64,000 bases of DNA from Luteibacter sp. dw_328. GTDB lineage: Bacteria > Pseudomonadota > Gammaproteobacteria > Xanthomonadales > Rhodanobacteraceae. Position 1 is the stretch's first letter. Each line of letters starts with the position of its first letter. The notes beneath the pieces were generated by a model that was not told the DNA's origin, did not search any database, and saw only the letters and a program-made list of their open reading frames with translations. This document shows positions 33,727 to 42,565 of the stretch, one piece after another. Location: the NCBI RefSeq assembly GCF_018449605.1, contig NZ_JAAVUW010000011.1, forward strand, positions 108,456 to 172,455, read 5' to 3'. A program made the translations under genes and the position numbers.

Positions 33727-34992
33727 ATGCGCGTTGCCGTCATCGGCTCGGGCATCGCGGGGCTCGCCTCGGCGTGGTTGCTATCGCGCAAGCACGAGGT
33801 GACCCTGTTCGAAGCCAATGATTACCCGGGTGGGCATACGCATACCCATGACATCCGGCTCGATGGCCGCGACTACAGGGTAGACACGGGTTTCATTGTG
33901 CATAACCGCGCGCATTATCCGTTGTTGTCGGCCTTGTTCGATGAGCTGGGGGTGGCGACCCAGCCGACCGCCATGAGTTTTTCGGTGCGCAACCAGGCCA
34001 GCGGTCTCGAGTACAACGCCGCCAACCTCGATACCTTGTTTTGCCAGCGTCGCAACCTGCTCTCACCGCGTTTCCTTGGCATGATTCGCGACCTCATGCG
34101 TTTCTACCGCGACGCCCCTCGTTTGCTCGATGACGCCGGCGACGGTCCCACGCTCGGCGAGTACCTGGAACGGGGTGGCTACGGTGTGGCGTTCCGCGAC
34201 GAGCACCTCGTGCCGATGGCGTCGGCGCTATGGTCGTCCCCGTCGGCAGCGGTGCTCGGCTTTCCGGCGCGATATCTCGTGCAGTTCATGGCCAATCATC
34301 AGATGCTGGCCCTCTCCGGCCGACCGGAGTGGCGTGTGGTCACAGGGGGCTCGCGAACCTACGTGGATGCGATGCGCGCCCGCTGGTCGGTGAAGGAATG
34401 CCTGAGCACCCCGGTGGTTGCCGTGCGCCGGCATGACGACCGCGCGGAGGTCGTTACGCATGCCGGAACGCATGTCTTCGATGACGTGGTGCTCGCTTGC
34501 CACAGCGACCAGGCGCTGGCGCTGCTGCTCGATGCCGACGGGACCGAACGCGCGGTCCTCGGTGCGATGACCTACCAGACCAACGACACCGTGCTGCATA
34601 CCGACGCCTCCATCCTGCCGCGTTCTCGCAAGGCATGGGCGGCATGGAACGCCTTCGTTCCTGCAGAGCCCGGCGGCGCTTGCACGGTGAGTTACTGCAT
34701 GAACGTGCTGCAAGGATTCGACTCGCCCGATCCGTTCGTCGTGACCCTGAACCGGACGGACGCCATCGACCCGCGCCGGATCCTCAGGCGCATGAGCTAC
34801 GCGCATCCGGTGTATACGCATGCGTCCGTCGCTGCACAAAGGCGCAAGACCGAGATCCAGGGGCGCCGTCGCGCATGGTTTGCCGGTGCGTACTGGGGGT
34901 GGGGATTCCATGAGGACGGCATGCGCAGCGCCGTGGAACTCGCACGCGATTTCGAGCACGTCCTGGCGGCACGGGGCAGGGCAGTCGCATGA
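33727..34992 (+). CDS. FAD-dependent amine-oxidase-like oxidoreductase
   Basis: 421 residues. The N-terminus MRVAVIGSGIAGLASAWLLS is a dinucleotide-binding GxGxxG fold, followed by EANDYPGGHTHTHDI and a VDTGFIVHN segment. Motifs of the flavin amine oxidase/desaturase group (GGSRTYVDAM, FAGAYWGWGFHEDGM) are present. Homologues sit beside DUF1365 and Cfa genes in many proteobacteria, including the singlet-oxygen regulon of Rhodobacter. Possible oxidation or desaturation step on a modified fatty chain; exact reaction inferred only. 4-base overlap with the next gene. Confidence 0.88.
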   Translation: MRVAVIGSGIAGLASAWLLSRKHEVTLFEANDYPGGHTHTHDIRLDGRDYRVDTGFIVHNRAHYPLLSALFDELGVATQPTAMSFSVRNQASGLEYNAANLDTLFCQRRNLLSPRFLGMIRDLMRFYRDAPRLLDDAGDGPTLGEYLERGGYGVAFRDEHLVPMASALWSSPSAAVLGFPARYLVQFMANHQMLALSGRPEWRVVTGGSRTYVDAMRARWSVKECLSTPVVAVRRHDDRAEVVTHAGTHVFDDVVLACHSDQALALLLDADGTERAVLGAMTYQTNDTVLHTDASILPRSRKAWAAWNAFVPAEPGGACTVSYCMNVLQGFDSPDPFVVTLNRTDAIDPRRILRRMSYAHPVYTHASVAAQRRKTEIQGRRRAWFAGAYWGWGFHEDGMRSAVELARDFEHVLAARGRAVA

Positions 34993-35753
34993 GTGAACGT
35001 CTTGCCAGCGCCGTGTACGAAGGCGTCGTGACGCATCACCGCCATGCGCCCCACGAGCACGCCTTCAGCTATCGCATGGCGCAGCTCTACCTGGACCTGG
35101 ACGAGATCGATCGGGTCTTCGCCGGCCGCTGGCTATGGTCGGCAAAGGGACGCAACGTGGCCGAGTTTCGTCGCTCGGATTACTTCGGTCCACCGGAAAT
35201 GTCGCTGGCTGACGCCGTGCGCGACCGCGCGAGCGAGTCGATGGGTTATCGCCCGGAGGGTCCGGTGCGCATCCTCACCCACGTGCGCTATGCAGGCATC
35301 GTGTTCAACCCCGTGACGTTCTATTACTGCTACCGGCTGGACGGCACGACGCTCGACTGCGTGGTCGCCGAGATTACCAATACCCCCTGGCGCGAACGGC
35401 ATAGCTACGTGCTTCGCGTGGACGGCCAGGCTGAAGGGCATGTCGTCGACCAGACGTTTCCCAAGGCCTTCCACGTGTCGCCCTTCATGCCGATGGAACG
35501 CGAGTATCGCTGGCGCTTCACCCGTCCCGACGACCGGCTCCGCGTGCACATGGACGTGCTGCGCGATGGGGTACGCGAGTTCGACGCCCACCTGTCGCTG
35601 CATCGCCGTGAACTGACGGGCGCCTCACTGGCGCGCGTTCTCTGGCGCTATCCGCTGATGACGGCAAAAGTCGTTGGCGCGATCCATTTCGAAGCGCTTC
35701 GCCTATGGCTTAAGCGCAATCCCATTCACGATCATCCGGTGAGAAACCCATGA
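34989..35753 (+). CDS. DUF1365 protein of the lipid operon
   Basis: 254 residues with the DUF1365 pattern: SAVYEGVVTHHRHAPHEHAF, the MAQLYLDLDEID strand, PVTFYYCYRLDG, EITNTPWRERHSYVL and KAFHVSPFMPMEREYRWRF. Family enzymology is unknown, but genomic linkage to Cfa and FAD genes is strong. ATGA overlaps with both neighbours. Confidence 0.9.
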   Translation: MSERLASAVYEGVVTHHRHAPHEHAFSYRMAQLYLDLDEIDRVFAGRWLWSAKGRNVAEFRRSDYFGPPEMSLADAVRDRASESMGYRPEGPVRILTHVRYAGIVFNPVTFYYCYRLDGTTLDCVVAEITNTPWRERHSYVLRVDGQAEGHVVDQTFPKAFHVSPFMPMEREYRWRFTRPDDRLRVHMDVLRDGVREFDAHLSLHRRELTGASLARVLWRYPLMTAKVVGAIHFEALRLWLKRNPIHDHPVRNP

Positions 35754-37003
35754 ACGCCATCGTCAGCAACGAAGATGCCGCGCCGGCTTCGCGAGGCCTG
35801 CGCCTGCTGCGCCATATGTTGCTGGCGCGGATGGATGGCATGCGTCATGGCCGCCTGGTCATCCACGACCCGTTGGGGCGGGTGGAGTGCGGGCAGTCGA
35901 TGGACGCGGACCCGGGCCTGGTCGTACACGTGCACGTGGATGATCTCGCGTTCTATAGGGCTGTCGCCAGCAACGGCAGTGTCGGAGCTGGCGAGGCCTT
36001 CATGGACGGCCTGTGGCGTTGCGACGACCTGGTGGGATTGATTCGCCTGCTCGTGCGCAATCGCGATCTGCTGGACGACATGGAGTCCGGAATGGCACGC
36101 CTCGGCGCCCTGGCCATGAAGGCCTGGCACGCGTTGCGGCGGAATACGCGCGAAGGCAGCCGCCGCAACATCGCGGCCCACTACGATCTCGGCAACGACT
36201 TCTTCGGCCTGTTTCTCTCGGCGGACCTGATGTATTCGTCCGCGCTGTGGGGCGGCGATGGCGACACGCTGGAAGCGGCCTCGACGCGCAAGCTCGACCG
36301 TGTCTGCCAATGGCTGGACCTGAAACCGGGCGATCGCGTCATCGAGATCGGCACCGGTTGGGGCGGCTTCGCCGTGCATGCCGCCCGTCACTACGGCTGC
36401 CATGTGACGACGACGACGATCTCGCGCGAGCAGCATGCCCTGGCCGCCACGCGGGTCGACGAGGCCGGCCTGGACGATCGGGTCACGCTACTGCTTGAGG
36501 ACTATCGGGACCTGACCGGTACGTACGACAAGCTCGTCTCGATCGAGATGATTGAGGCCATCGGCGCGAGCTATCTCGATATCTACTTCGCGAAACTCGG
36601 CAGCCTGCTTCGCCCGGGCGGCCGGGCGCTCGTGCAGGCGATCACCATTGAGGACCACCGCTACGCGCAGGCCTTGGCGTCGGTCGATTTCATCAAGCGT
36701 CACGTCTTTCCGGGCAGCTTCATTCCCTCGATCAACGCGATGCTCGCTGCGAAGACACGCGTGACGGACCTTGCCCTGGTCCGCCTCGAGGATTTCGGGC
36801 TGTCGTACGCGCGGACCCTGGAAGCCTGGCGTGAACGTTTTCTCGCCAGTCTGGCCCAGGTGCGCGGGCAGGGCTTCGACGAACGCTTCATCCGCTCGTG
36901 GGAGTTTTATCTCGCCTATTGCGAAGGCGGCTTCCGCGAACGTTCCATCGGCGTATCGCATCTGCTGATGGAGAAGCCGCTGCACGGGAGCGTGTCCGGA
37001 TGA
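35750..37003 (+). CDS. cfa: Cyclopropane-fatty-acyl-phospholipid synthase family methyltransferase (first)
   Basis: 417 residues. N-terminal lipid-binding region, then AHYDLGNDFFGLFLSADLMYS, SAM motif IEIGTGWGGFAVHAA, SIEMIEAIGASYLDIYF and a C-terminal YARTLEAWRERFLA segment, all Cfa-like. It adds a methylene or methyl group from SAM to the double bond of phospholipid acyl chains. ATGA overlap at each end. A second Cfa-like gene three positions on suggests two different methylations. Confidence 0.92.
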   Translation: MNAIVSNEDAAPASRGLRLLRHMLLARMDGMRHGRLVIHDPLGRVECGQSMDADPGLVVHVHVDDLAFYRAVASNGSVGAGEAFMDGLWRCDDLVGLIRLLVRNRDLLDDMESGMARLGALAMKAWHALRRNTREGSRRNIAAHYDLGNDFFGLFLSADLMYSSALWGGDGDTLEAASTRKLDRVCQWLDLKPGDRVIEIGTGWGGFAVHAARHYGCHVTTTTISREQHALAATRVDEAGLDDRVTLLLEDYRDLTGTYDKLVSIEMIEAIGASYLDIYFAKLGSLLRPGGRALVQAITIEDHRYAQALASVDFIKRHVFPGSFIPSINAMLAAKTRVTDLALVRLEDFGLSYARTLEAWRERFLASLAQVRGQGFDERFIRSWEFYLAYCEGGFRERSIGVSHLLMEKPLHGSVSG

Positions 37004-37536
37004 TCGCTGCCTGGTCCAACATCGTTGGCTACCAGCTGGTCTGGTTTGTCGCGGTGATCTACGCCGGGCGCGGCGAGCCATGGCCTGGGGTGATCGCGGC
37101 CCTGGTTTTCGTGACGTGGCAGGTAGCCGTATCACCGCAGCGTCGCGCCGCATTGCAGGTACTGGTCATCGCGGTCGTCTGCGGCGTGGTGATCGACGGT
37201 CTCGTGCATGGGCTGCGCCTGGCCGACTACGCCGCTGCGGCGCCGGCTTTGCCAGGCGGTGGTGCGCCCTTGTGGATCCTCGGACTCTGGGCGTGTTTCT
37301 CGTTGACGCTGGGCGGCCCGTTGCGCGCGCTGGGGACGCGACCGCTGCTTGCCGTCGTACTCGGCGGCATCGGTGGTCCGCTCGCCTACGCGGGTGCTGC
37401 GCGCGGATGGGACGCGCTGACGTTTCATGCGCCTGAATGGCAAGCGCTGGCCTTGCTCGGCGTGGGTTGGGCCGTGGCCATGCCCTTGCTCGCGGCACTG
37501 AGCCACCGGTGGTCCAGCGCGAGGGCAATCGCATGA
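37000..37536 (+). CDS. DUF2878 membrane protein
   Basis: 178 residues from ATG 37000, overlapping the cfa stop as ATGA. Five or six hydrophobic helices (VGYQLVWFVAVIYAG, a WPGVIAALVFVTWQVAV helix, VLVIAVVCGVVIDGLVH, LWILGLWACFSLTL). DUF2878 genes travel with Cfa/DUF1295 clusters; role unknown, possibly a membrane accessory factor. Overlaps the next gene by 4 bases. Confidence 0.85.
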   Translation: MIAAWSNIVGYQLVWFVAVIYAGRGEPWPGVIAALVFVTWQVAVSPQRRAALQVLVIAVVCGVVIDGLVHGLRLADYAAAAPALPGGGAPLWILGLWACFSLTLGGPLRALGTRPLLAVVLGGIGGPLAYAGAARGWDALTFHAPEWQALALLGVGWAVAMPLLAALSHRWSSARAIA

Positions 37537-38321
37537 GCACGACGAATACCTTGCTGGTTATCTGGTTGGCCGCGGCCTGGTTGATGACGGCGGGCTGGGC
37601 CTGGCAACGCCGTCGCACCAACGCAGGCATCGTCGATGTGCTCTGGTCGACCGGCGTCGGTGGGTCCGCGGTGCTGGCCGCACTCATCGGTTCGGGGGCT
37701 GCCGGACCACGCCTGGTGATGGCGGTGCTTGGCGGCCTCTGGGGACTTCGGCTCGCCTGGCACCTCTGGCGTCGCGTCTCCGGTGAAGCGGAAGACGGGC
37801 GCTATCGCGCGTTGCGCGAGCACTGGAAAGGTAGCCAGGTGAAGTTTTTCGGCTTCTTCCAGTTCCAGGCCTTCCTTGTTGGCCTCTTCGCCGTTCCGTT
37901 CCTCGCGGTGGCCGCGAATCCGACCGTGTCGATCACCGGCATGCTTCTGGCTGTCGTCATCTGGGTGGTCAGTGTCGGTGGCGAATCCCTCGCCGATCGA
38001 CAGCTCGCCGCGTTCCGCGCCGATCCTGCCAACCAGGGTAAAACCTGCCGTACCGGGCTGTGGCGTTACTCGCGCCATCCCAACTACTTCTTCGAGTGGC
38101 TGCACTGGTTCGCTTACGTCGTGCTGGCGATCGGATCGCCGCTGTGGTGGCTGGCATGGAGCGGCCCGGTGGTGATGTTCCTGTTCCTGCGCTTCGTCAG
38201 CGGCGTGCCCTACACCGAAACGCAAGCCTTGCGTTCTCGCGGTGAGGCCTACCGTCGTTATCAGCGTGACACCCCGATGTTTTTTCCGTGGTTTCCGAAA
38301 CATGAGAGCGATAACGCATGA
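37533..38321 (+). CDS. DUF1295 membrane protein (steroid 5-alpha reductase-like)
   Basis: 262 residues from ATG 37533 (ATGA with the DUF2878 stop). About six helices, with the C-terminal signature TGLWRYSRHPNYFFEWLHWF common to DUF1295 and steroid 5-alpha-reductase/ICMT-like proteins, ending EAYRRYQRDTPMFFPWFP. Family may reduce or methylate lipid-like substrates. In this operon a reduction of a modified acyl chain is possible; inferred. Confidence 0.9.
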   Translation: MSTTNTLLVIWLAAAWLMTAGWAWQRRRTNAGIVDVLWSTGVGGSAVLAALIGSGAAGPRLVMAVLGGLWGLRLAWHLWRRVSGEAEDGRYRALREHWKGSQVKFFGFFQFQAFLVGLFAVPFLAVAANPTVSITGMLLAVVIWVVSVGGESLADRQLAAFRADPANQGKTCRTGLWRYSRHPNYFFEWLHWFAYVVLAIGSPLWWLAWSGPVVMFLFLRFVSGVPYTETQALRSRGEAYRRYQRDTPMFFPWFPKHESDNA

Positions 38322-39400
38322 ATACCGCCGTCAGTCCCGCTTCGTACGTCCGTGAAGATCGCGCCGCGCCCGGTTTGCTTGGCCTTGCCGAGCGCGGCCT
38401 CGTTCCCGATGTACTGCTGCGCGCCGGCATCCGCCGGCTATGCGACAAGCGTCTGGCGGAGGAGGGTGCGGGTGGACTTGCCGCGGTGGCCGCGCGCTAC
38501 CAGAAGCGTATCGACGGGCTGAAGCATAGCGAGGTCGCCATCCATACGGATGCGGCGAACGGTCAGCATTACGAACTGCCGTCGCGCTTCTTCGAACTGT
38601 GCCTCGGGCCTCGCCTGAAGTATTCGGGTTGCTACTATCCGACCGGCAGCGAGTCGCTGGCCGAGGCGGAAGAGGCGATGCTTGAGCTGTACGGTACGCG
38701 TGCCGAGCTGGCCGACGATCAGTCGATTCTCGAGCTCGGCTGTGGCTGGGGCTCGTTGACCTTGTGGATGGCCCAGCGCTATCCGCGTTCCCGCATTACG
38801 GCCGTGTCAAATTCGGCGGGCCAGCGACGCCACATTGAAGCCAGCTGCGCAGCGCGCGGCATTCATAACGTCAACGTAATCACCGCGGACGCGAACACCC
38901 TGGAGCTGGGACCGAGCCAGTTCGATCGCTGCGTGTCGGTGGAAATGTTCGAGCACATGCGCAACTACGAAACCCTGCTGTCGCGCGTCGCGCTGTGGTT
39001 GCGTCCGGGCGGCAAGTTGTTCGTCCACATCTTCGCCCACCGGACCCTCATGTATCCGTTCGAGACGGAAGGCGAGGACGACTGGATGGGGCGGCACTTC
39101 TTCACCGGCGGCCTGATGCCCGCATCGGATACCTTGCTGTGGTTCCAGGGGGACCTGGGCATCGAACGCCGCTGGCACGTCGATGGGACGCACTATCAGC
39201 GCACGGCCAATCACTGGCTGGCCAATCAGGATCTGGCGCGTGAAGAGATCATGAAAGTCCTCCAGGGGGCCTACGGTCCGGCGTCCGGCCTGTGGTTCCA
39301 GCGCTGGCGGATGTTCTGGATGGCTTGCGCGGAGCTGTTCGGTTACGCCGGTGGCCAGGAGTGGCTGGTGGCCCATTACCGCTTTGCCAAACCGCGCTAG
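38318..39400 (+). CDS. Second Cfa-type SAM methyltransferase
   Basis: 360 residues. HTDAANGQHYELPSRFFELC and RLKYSGCYYPTG correspond to the Cfa lipid-pocket region, SAM motif ILELGCGWGSLTLWMA, then SVEMFEHMRNYETLLS. It lacks part of the Cfa N-terminal domain and is distinct from the first copy. Homologues are annotated as Cfa-like class I methyltransferases. Last gene of the coupled set; 133 bases without a gene follow, with no clear terminator. Confidence 0.88.
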   Translation: MNTAVSPASYVREDRAAPGLLGLAERGLVPDVLLRAGIRRLCDKRLAEEGAGGLAAVAARYQKRIDGLKHSEVAIHTDAANGQHYELPSRFFELCLGPRLKYSGCYYPTGSESLAEAEEAMLELYGTRAELADDQSILELGCGWGSLTLWMAQRYPRSRITAVSNSAGQRRHIEASCAARGIHNVNVITADANTLELGPSQFDRCVSVEMFEHMRNYETLLSRVALWLRPGGKLFVHIFAHRTLMYPFETEGEDDWMGRHFFTGGLMPASDTLLWFQGDLGIERRWHVDGTHYQRTANHWLANQDLAREEIMKVLQGAYGPASGLWFQRWRMFWMACAELFGYAGGQEWLVAHYRFAKPR

Positions 39401-39533
39401 GCTGTCAGAAACGTCCAATCCGGCCAGCTTTGCCTGCGGGTAATGTCACCTATTCCGGATTGTCGCCTTGGAAACGGCGGTCCGCGGTCGCACGATGTGT
39501 GGCTTGCAGCAAACCCGCATGAAGGAGATTGCC

Positions 39534-39911
39534 ATGTCCTCCCGTCCCGTTCGTATCCCAGGGCCAGACCACCCGATCACTGTCACCCCGTCGGGCGGCC
39601 GTGTGGTCGTGCGTGATGGCGACCGCGTGCTCGCCGACACCCGCAACGCGTTGACCCTCAAGGAATCCACCTATCCGGCGGTGTTCTACATTCCTCGCGC
39701 CGATGCCGACATGGCCGCGCTGACGAAGACCGAACACCATTCCTATTGCCCCTATAAGGGCGAGGCGTCGTATTTCAGCCTGCCGGGCAACGCCGAAAAA
39801 GCGATCAACGCCATATGGACCTACGAGACGCCTTACGACGCGGTCGCGCCGATTCGCGAACATCTCGCCTTTTACGCCGATCGCGTCAGCATCGAGCATA
39901 CGCCGGGCTGA
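39534..39911 (+). CDS. DUF427 protein
   Basis: 125 residues from ATG 39534 (GGAG ~7 bases before). Whole length is DUF427: RVVVRDGDRVLADTRNAL, KESTYPAVFYIPRADADM, EHHSYCPYKGEASYFSL, IWTYETPYDAVAPI. A small beta fold of unknown activity, common near redox and sulfur genes. The EgtB-EgtD gene starts 24 bases on, so the two may be one transcript. Confidence 0.9.
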   Translation: MSSRPVRIPGPDHPITVTPSGGRVVVRDGDRVLADTRNALTLKESTYPAVFYIPRADADMAALTKTEHHSYCPYKGEASYFSLPGNAEKAINAIWTYETPYDAVAPIREHLAFYADRVSIEHTPG

Positions 39912-39935
39912 TCGGCCCGCGCAGGGAACCTGAAC

Positions 39936-42125
39936 ATGCAAGCCATCGTCGATACCACCTGGGCGCCTGGTGCCGCCGCTCTTCGTCCCGACGAAGACGC
40001 GGCGGCGACCCGATGTAACGCCGGCCAGTCGCTTCTCGCCCGCTACGACGCCGTCCGTGCGCGCACCGAAGCACTGGTCGCTTCGCTAGACGCCGAGGAC
40101 ATGGTCGTCCAGTCCATGCCCGATGCCAGTCCCGCAAAATGGCACCTCGCGCATACCACCTGGTTCTTCGAAACCTTCGTGCTCGGGCCCAACGTGCCCG
40201 GGTACGAGGTATTCGATGCCGACTTCGGCTACCTCTTCAACTCGTACTACGAGACGGTGGGACCGCGACATCCGCGCCCCTTGCGTGGCCTTCTGACGCG
40301 TCCGTCGGTGGCACAGGTGGTCGCGTATCGCCACCACGTCGACACGCACATGCGTGCCTTCCTGCGGGAGACGCCCTCGGCGGAACTGGAGGCGTTGTTG
40401 CGCCTTGGCTTTGCCCACGAGGAACAGCACCAGGAATTGCTGGTGATGGACGTGCAGCACCTGTTCGCCCAGTCGCCGCTCAAGCCGGCGCTTGCGCCAG
40501 CATGGCCCACAGAGGCACCCGGCCCCAGCGGCCGCTTCCGTCGCATCGGCGGTGGTCCGGTACGCATTGGCGTCGTGGACGAGCACTTCGCGTTCGACAA
40601 CGAAGGGCCTCGCCATACGGTGTGGCTGGAACCGTTCGAAATCTCCGATCGTCTCGTGACCAACGGACAGTGGCTCGCCTTCATGGCGCTGGGAGGCTAT
40701 CGCCGGGCGGACCTCTGGCTCTCCGACGGTTGGTCACAACGTCAGGAGGAGGGCTGGGAGGCACCGCTGTACTGGCGTCGCGAGGGTGATGTCTGGTCGC
40801 ATATGACGCCGGGTGGCTGGAAACCGGTCGACCCCGATGCTGCGGTAACGCACATTAGCTATTACGAGGCGGAAGCCTTCGCCCGCTGGGCCGGCGCACG
40901 CCTGCCGACCGAAGCCGAGTGGGAGCACGCCGTTCGCACGCGTACCGATCTGGATCAGGTTTCGGATGTCGCCTGGCAGTGGACCGCCAGCGCCTATTCG
41001 CCGTATCCAGGTTTCCGTGCGACGGATGATGCCGTCGGTGAATACAACGGCAAGTTCATGAGTGGCCAGATGGTGTTGCGGGGTGGCGCCAGCGTGACGC
41101 CGCCGCATCACGTCCGGCCGTCTTACCGGAATTTCTATCGTCCGGGCCAGCGCTGGATGTTTTCCGGCCTGCGCCTGGCGCGCGATGTCGGCAGTTCTCC
41201 GGACGACGATCGCCTGACCTTCCTGCGTGACACGCTCGCAGGTTTGTCGGCGTCGCCGAAGGCGTTCTCGCCGAAGTACTTCTACGACGCCGCTGGATCG
41301 GCCTTGTTCGAAGCCATCTGCGTCACGCCCGAGTATTACCCGACGCGCACCGAAACGGCGTTGTTGCACGACATCGCACCGGCACTGGCGGCAACCATTC
41401 CGGATGGCGCCGTGCTGCTCGAACTGGGTAGCGGCGCGAGTGACAAGACGCGTGTACTTCTCGACGCGGCGCCACAGATTTCGGCTTACGTCCCGGTCGA
41501 CATCAGCGTGGACGCCCTCAACGGGGCGGTAGAGCGGCTGCGCTCGGCGTATCCGGCGCTGGAGGTGTATCCGGTGGTCGGTGATTTCACCCGCGCCATC
41601 GACGTGCCTGGCGCCCTTGCCGGCAGGCCAGTGGTGGCGTTCTTTCCGGGTTCGACGATCGGCAATTTCGTGCCGGAAGAGGCGATCGCGCTATTGCGGT
41701 CGGTGCGCGAGAGGCTCGGCCCCGAGGCGCACTTCATCGTTGGCGCCGACCAGGTCAAGCCGGTGGATACGCTGGTCGCGGCCTACGACGATGCCGAGGG
41801 TGTGACCGCGGCGTTCAATCGCAACATGCTGGTACGCATCAACCGTGAGCTGGGTGGGGACTTCGATCCGCAGGCCTTCGAGCATCGCGCGGTGTGGAAC
41901 GCGGAACGTGAGCGCATCGAGATGCACCTGGTGAGCCGCGTAGCGCAGCAGGTGACGGTGGCAGGCCAACGCTTCGGCTTCGCCGCCGGCGAGTCCATCC
42001 ACACGGAGAACTCGCACAAGTTCACACCGGCGTCGTTTGCGCGTCTTGCCGCCGCCGGTGGCTGGCGAGTTGACCGGGAGTGGATTTCTCCCGATCCCGC
42101 GTTTGGCGTGTTCGCGTTGGTCTAG
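39936..42125 (+). CDS. EgtB-EgtD fusion for ergothioneine biosynthesis
   Basis: 729 residues in one continuous frame. Residues ~30-410 are EgtB: DinB-like part with His70 (WHLAH) and HEEQHQE (His161, His165; HX3HXE iron site), then the FGE-sulfatase domain with RLPTEAEWEHAV, VAWQWTASAYSPYPGF and VLRGGASVTPPHHVRPSYRN. Residues ~415-729 are EgtD: FSPKYFYDAAGSALFEAIC, SAM motif LLELGSGASDKTRVLL, FFPGSTIGNF and GADQVKP. EgtD makes trimethylhistidine; EgtB joins it to a thiol by oxygen-dependent sulfoxide formation. Order is EgtB then EgtD, the reverse of fungal Egt1. No EgtA, EgtC or EgtE gene is adjacent. Confidence 0.93.
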   Translation: MQAIVDTTWAPGAAALRPDEDAAATRCNAGQSLLARYDAVRARTEALVASLDAEDMVVQSMPDASPAKWHLAHTTWFFETFVLGPNVPGYEVFDADFGYLFNSYYETVGPRHPRPLRGLLTRPSVAQVVAYRHHVDTHMRAFLRETPSAELEALLRLGFAHEEQHQELLVMDVQHLFAQSPLKPALAPAWPTEAPGPSGRFRRIGGGPVRIGVVDEHFAFDNEGPRHTVWLEPFEISDRLVTNGQWLAFMALGGYRRADLWLSDGWSQRQEEGWEAPLYWRREGDVWSHMTPGGWKPVDPDAAVTHISYYEAEAFARWAGARLPTEAEWEHAVRTRTDLDQVSDVAWQWTASAYSPYPGFRATDDAVGEYNGKFMSGQMVLRGGASVTPPHHVRPSYRNFYRPGQRWMFSGLRLARDVGSSPDDDRLTFLRDTLAGLSASPKAFSPKYFYDAAGSALFEAICVTPEYYPTRTETALLHDIAPALAATIPDGAVLLELGSGASDKTRVLLDAAPQISAYVPVDISVDALNGAVERLRSAYPALEVYPVVGDFTRAIDVPGALAGRPVVAFFPGSTIGNFVPEEAIALLRSVRERLGPEAHFIVGADQVKPVDTLVAAYDDAEGVTAAFNRNMLVRINRELGGDFDPQAFEHRAVWNAERERIEMHLVSRVAQQVTVAGQRFGFAAGESIHTENSHKFTPASFARLAAAGGWRVDREWISPDPAFGVFALV

Positions 42126-42565
42126 CGCACTTCGTCGACCGTCATGTAGCCGGCGTCACTAACACTCACCACGGCACGGCGGTGCGCCTGGATACTCACG
42201 GCGTCTTCGGTGCTCGCGCCGATCACGCGTGCCGTCGCTTCAATGCCGACAGGATCGTTTCCACGACGTTTCTGTCTGCCGGAGAACCGCGCACGGTTGT
42301 AGCCCGACCATGTGCTGAATATGAGCGCGCAGATGACGGCGGCGATCAGCACCACATTGAGGTCGCCTTCCTTGTGGGAGGGTTGCAGGACGTAGAGCTG
42401 CAACCAGGCGTTGCGCACGCCGAAGGCCCAGGCGCCGAGGGTGATCAGCGGCAGCCAGAGAAATGCCCAGAACAGCCACGCGATGACGGTGACCACGCTG
42501 AACATGGCTTTCTGAATCGACGACTGGCGCTCGGGCCGCTGGATCAGGATGGCTTCGGCTTTCAT
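42122..42565 (-). CDS. pgaD: PgaD-like PNAG synthase subunit
   Basis: 147 residues from ATG 42565, which overlaps the pgaC stop as ATGA. Two hydrophobic helices (MFSVVTVIAWLFWAFLWLP and VVLIAAVICALIFSTW) joined by a short loop, then a basic cytosolic tail. Short two-helix protein in the pgaD position; in E. coli PgaD with PgaC is needed for c-di-GMP-stimulated polymer synthesis. Convergent and overlapping by 4 bases with the EgtB-EgtD gene end. Confidence 0.8.
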   Translation of the reverse strand: MKAEAILIQRPERQSSIQKAMFSVVTVIAWLFWAFLWLPLITLGAWAFGVRNAWLQLYVLQPSHKEGDLNVVLIAAVICALIFSTWSGYNRARFSGRQKRRGNDPVGIEATARVIGASTEDAVSIQAHRRAVVSVSDAGYMTVDEVR

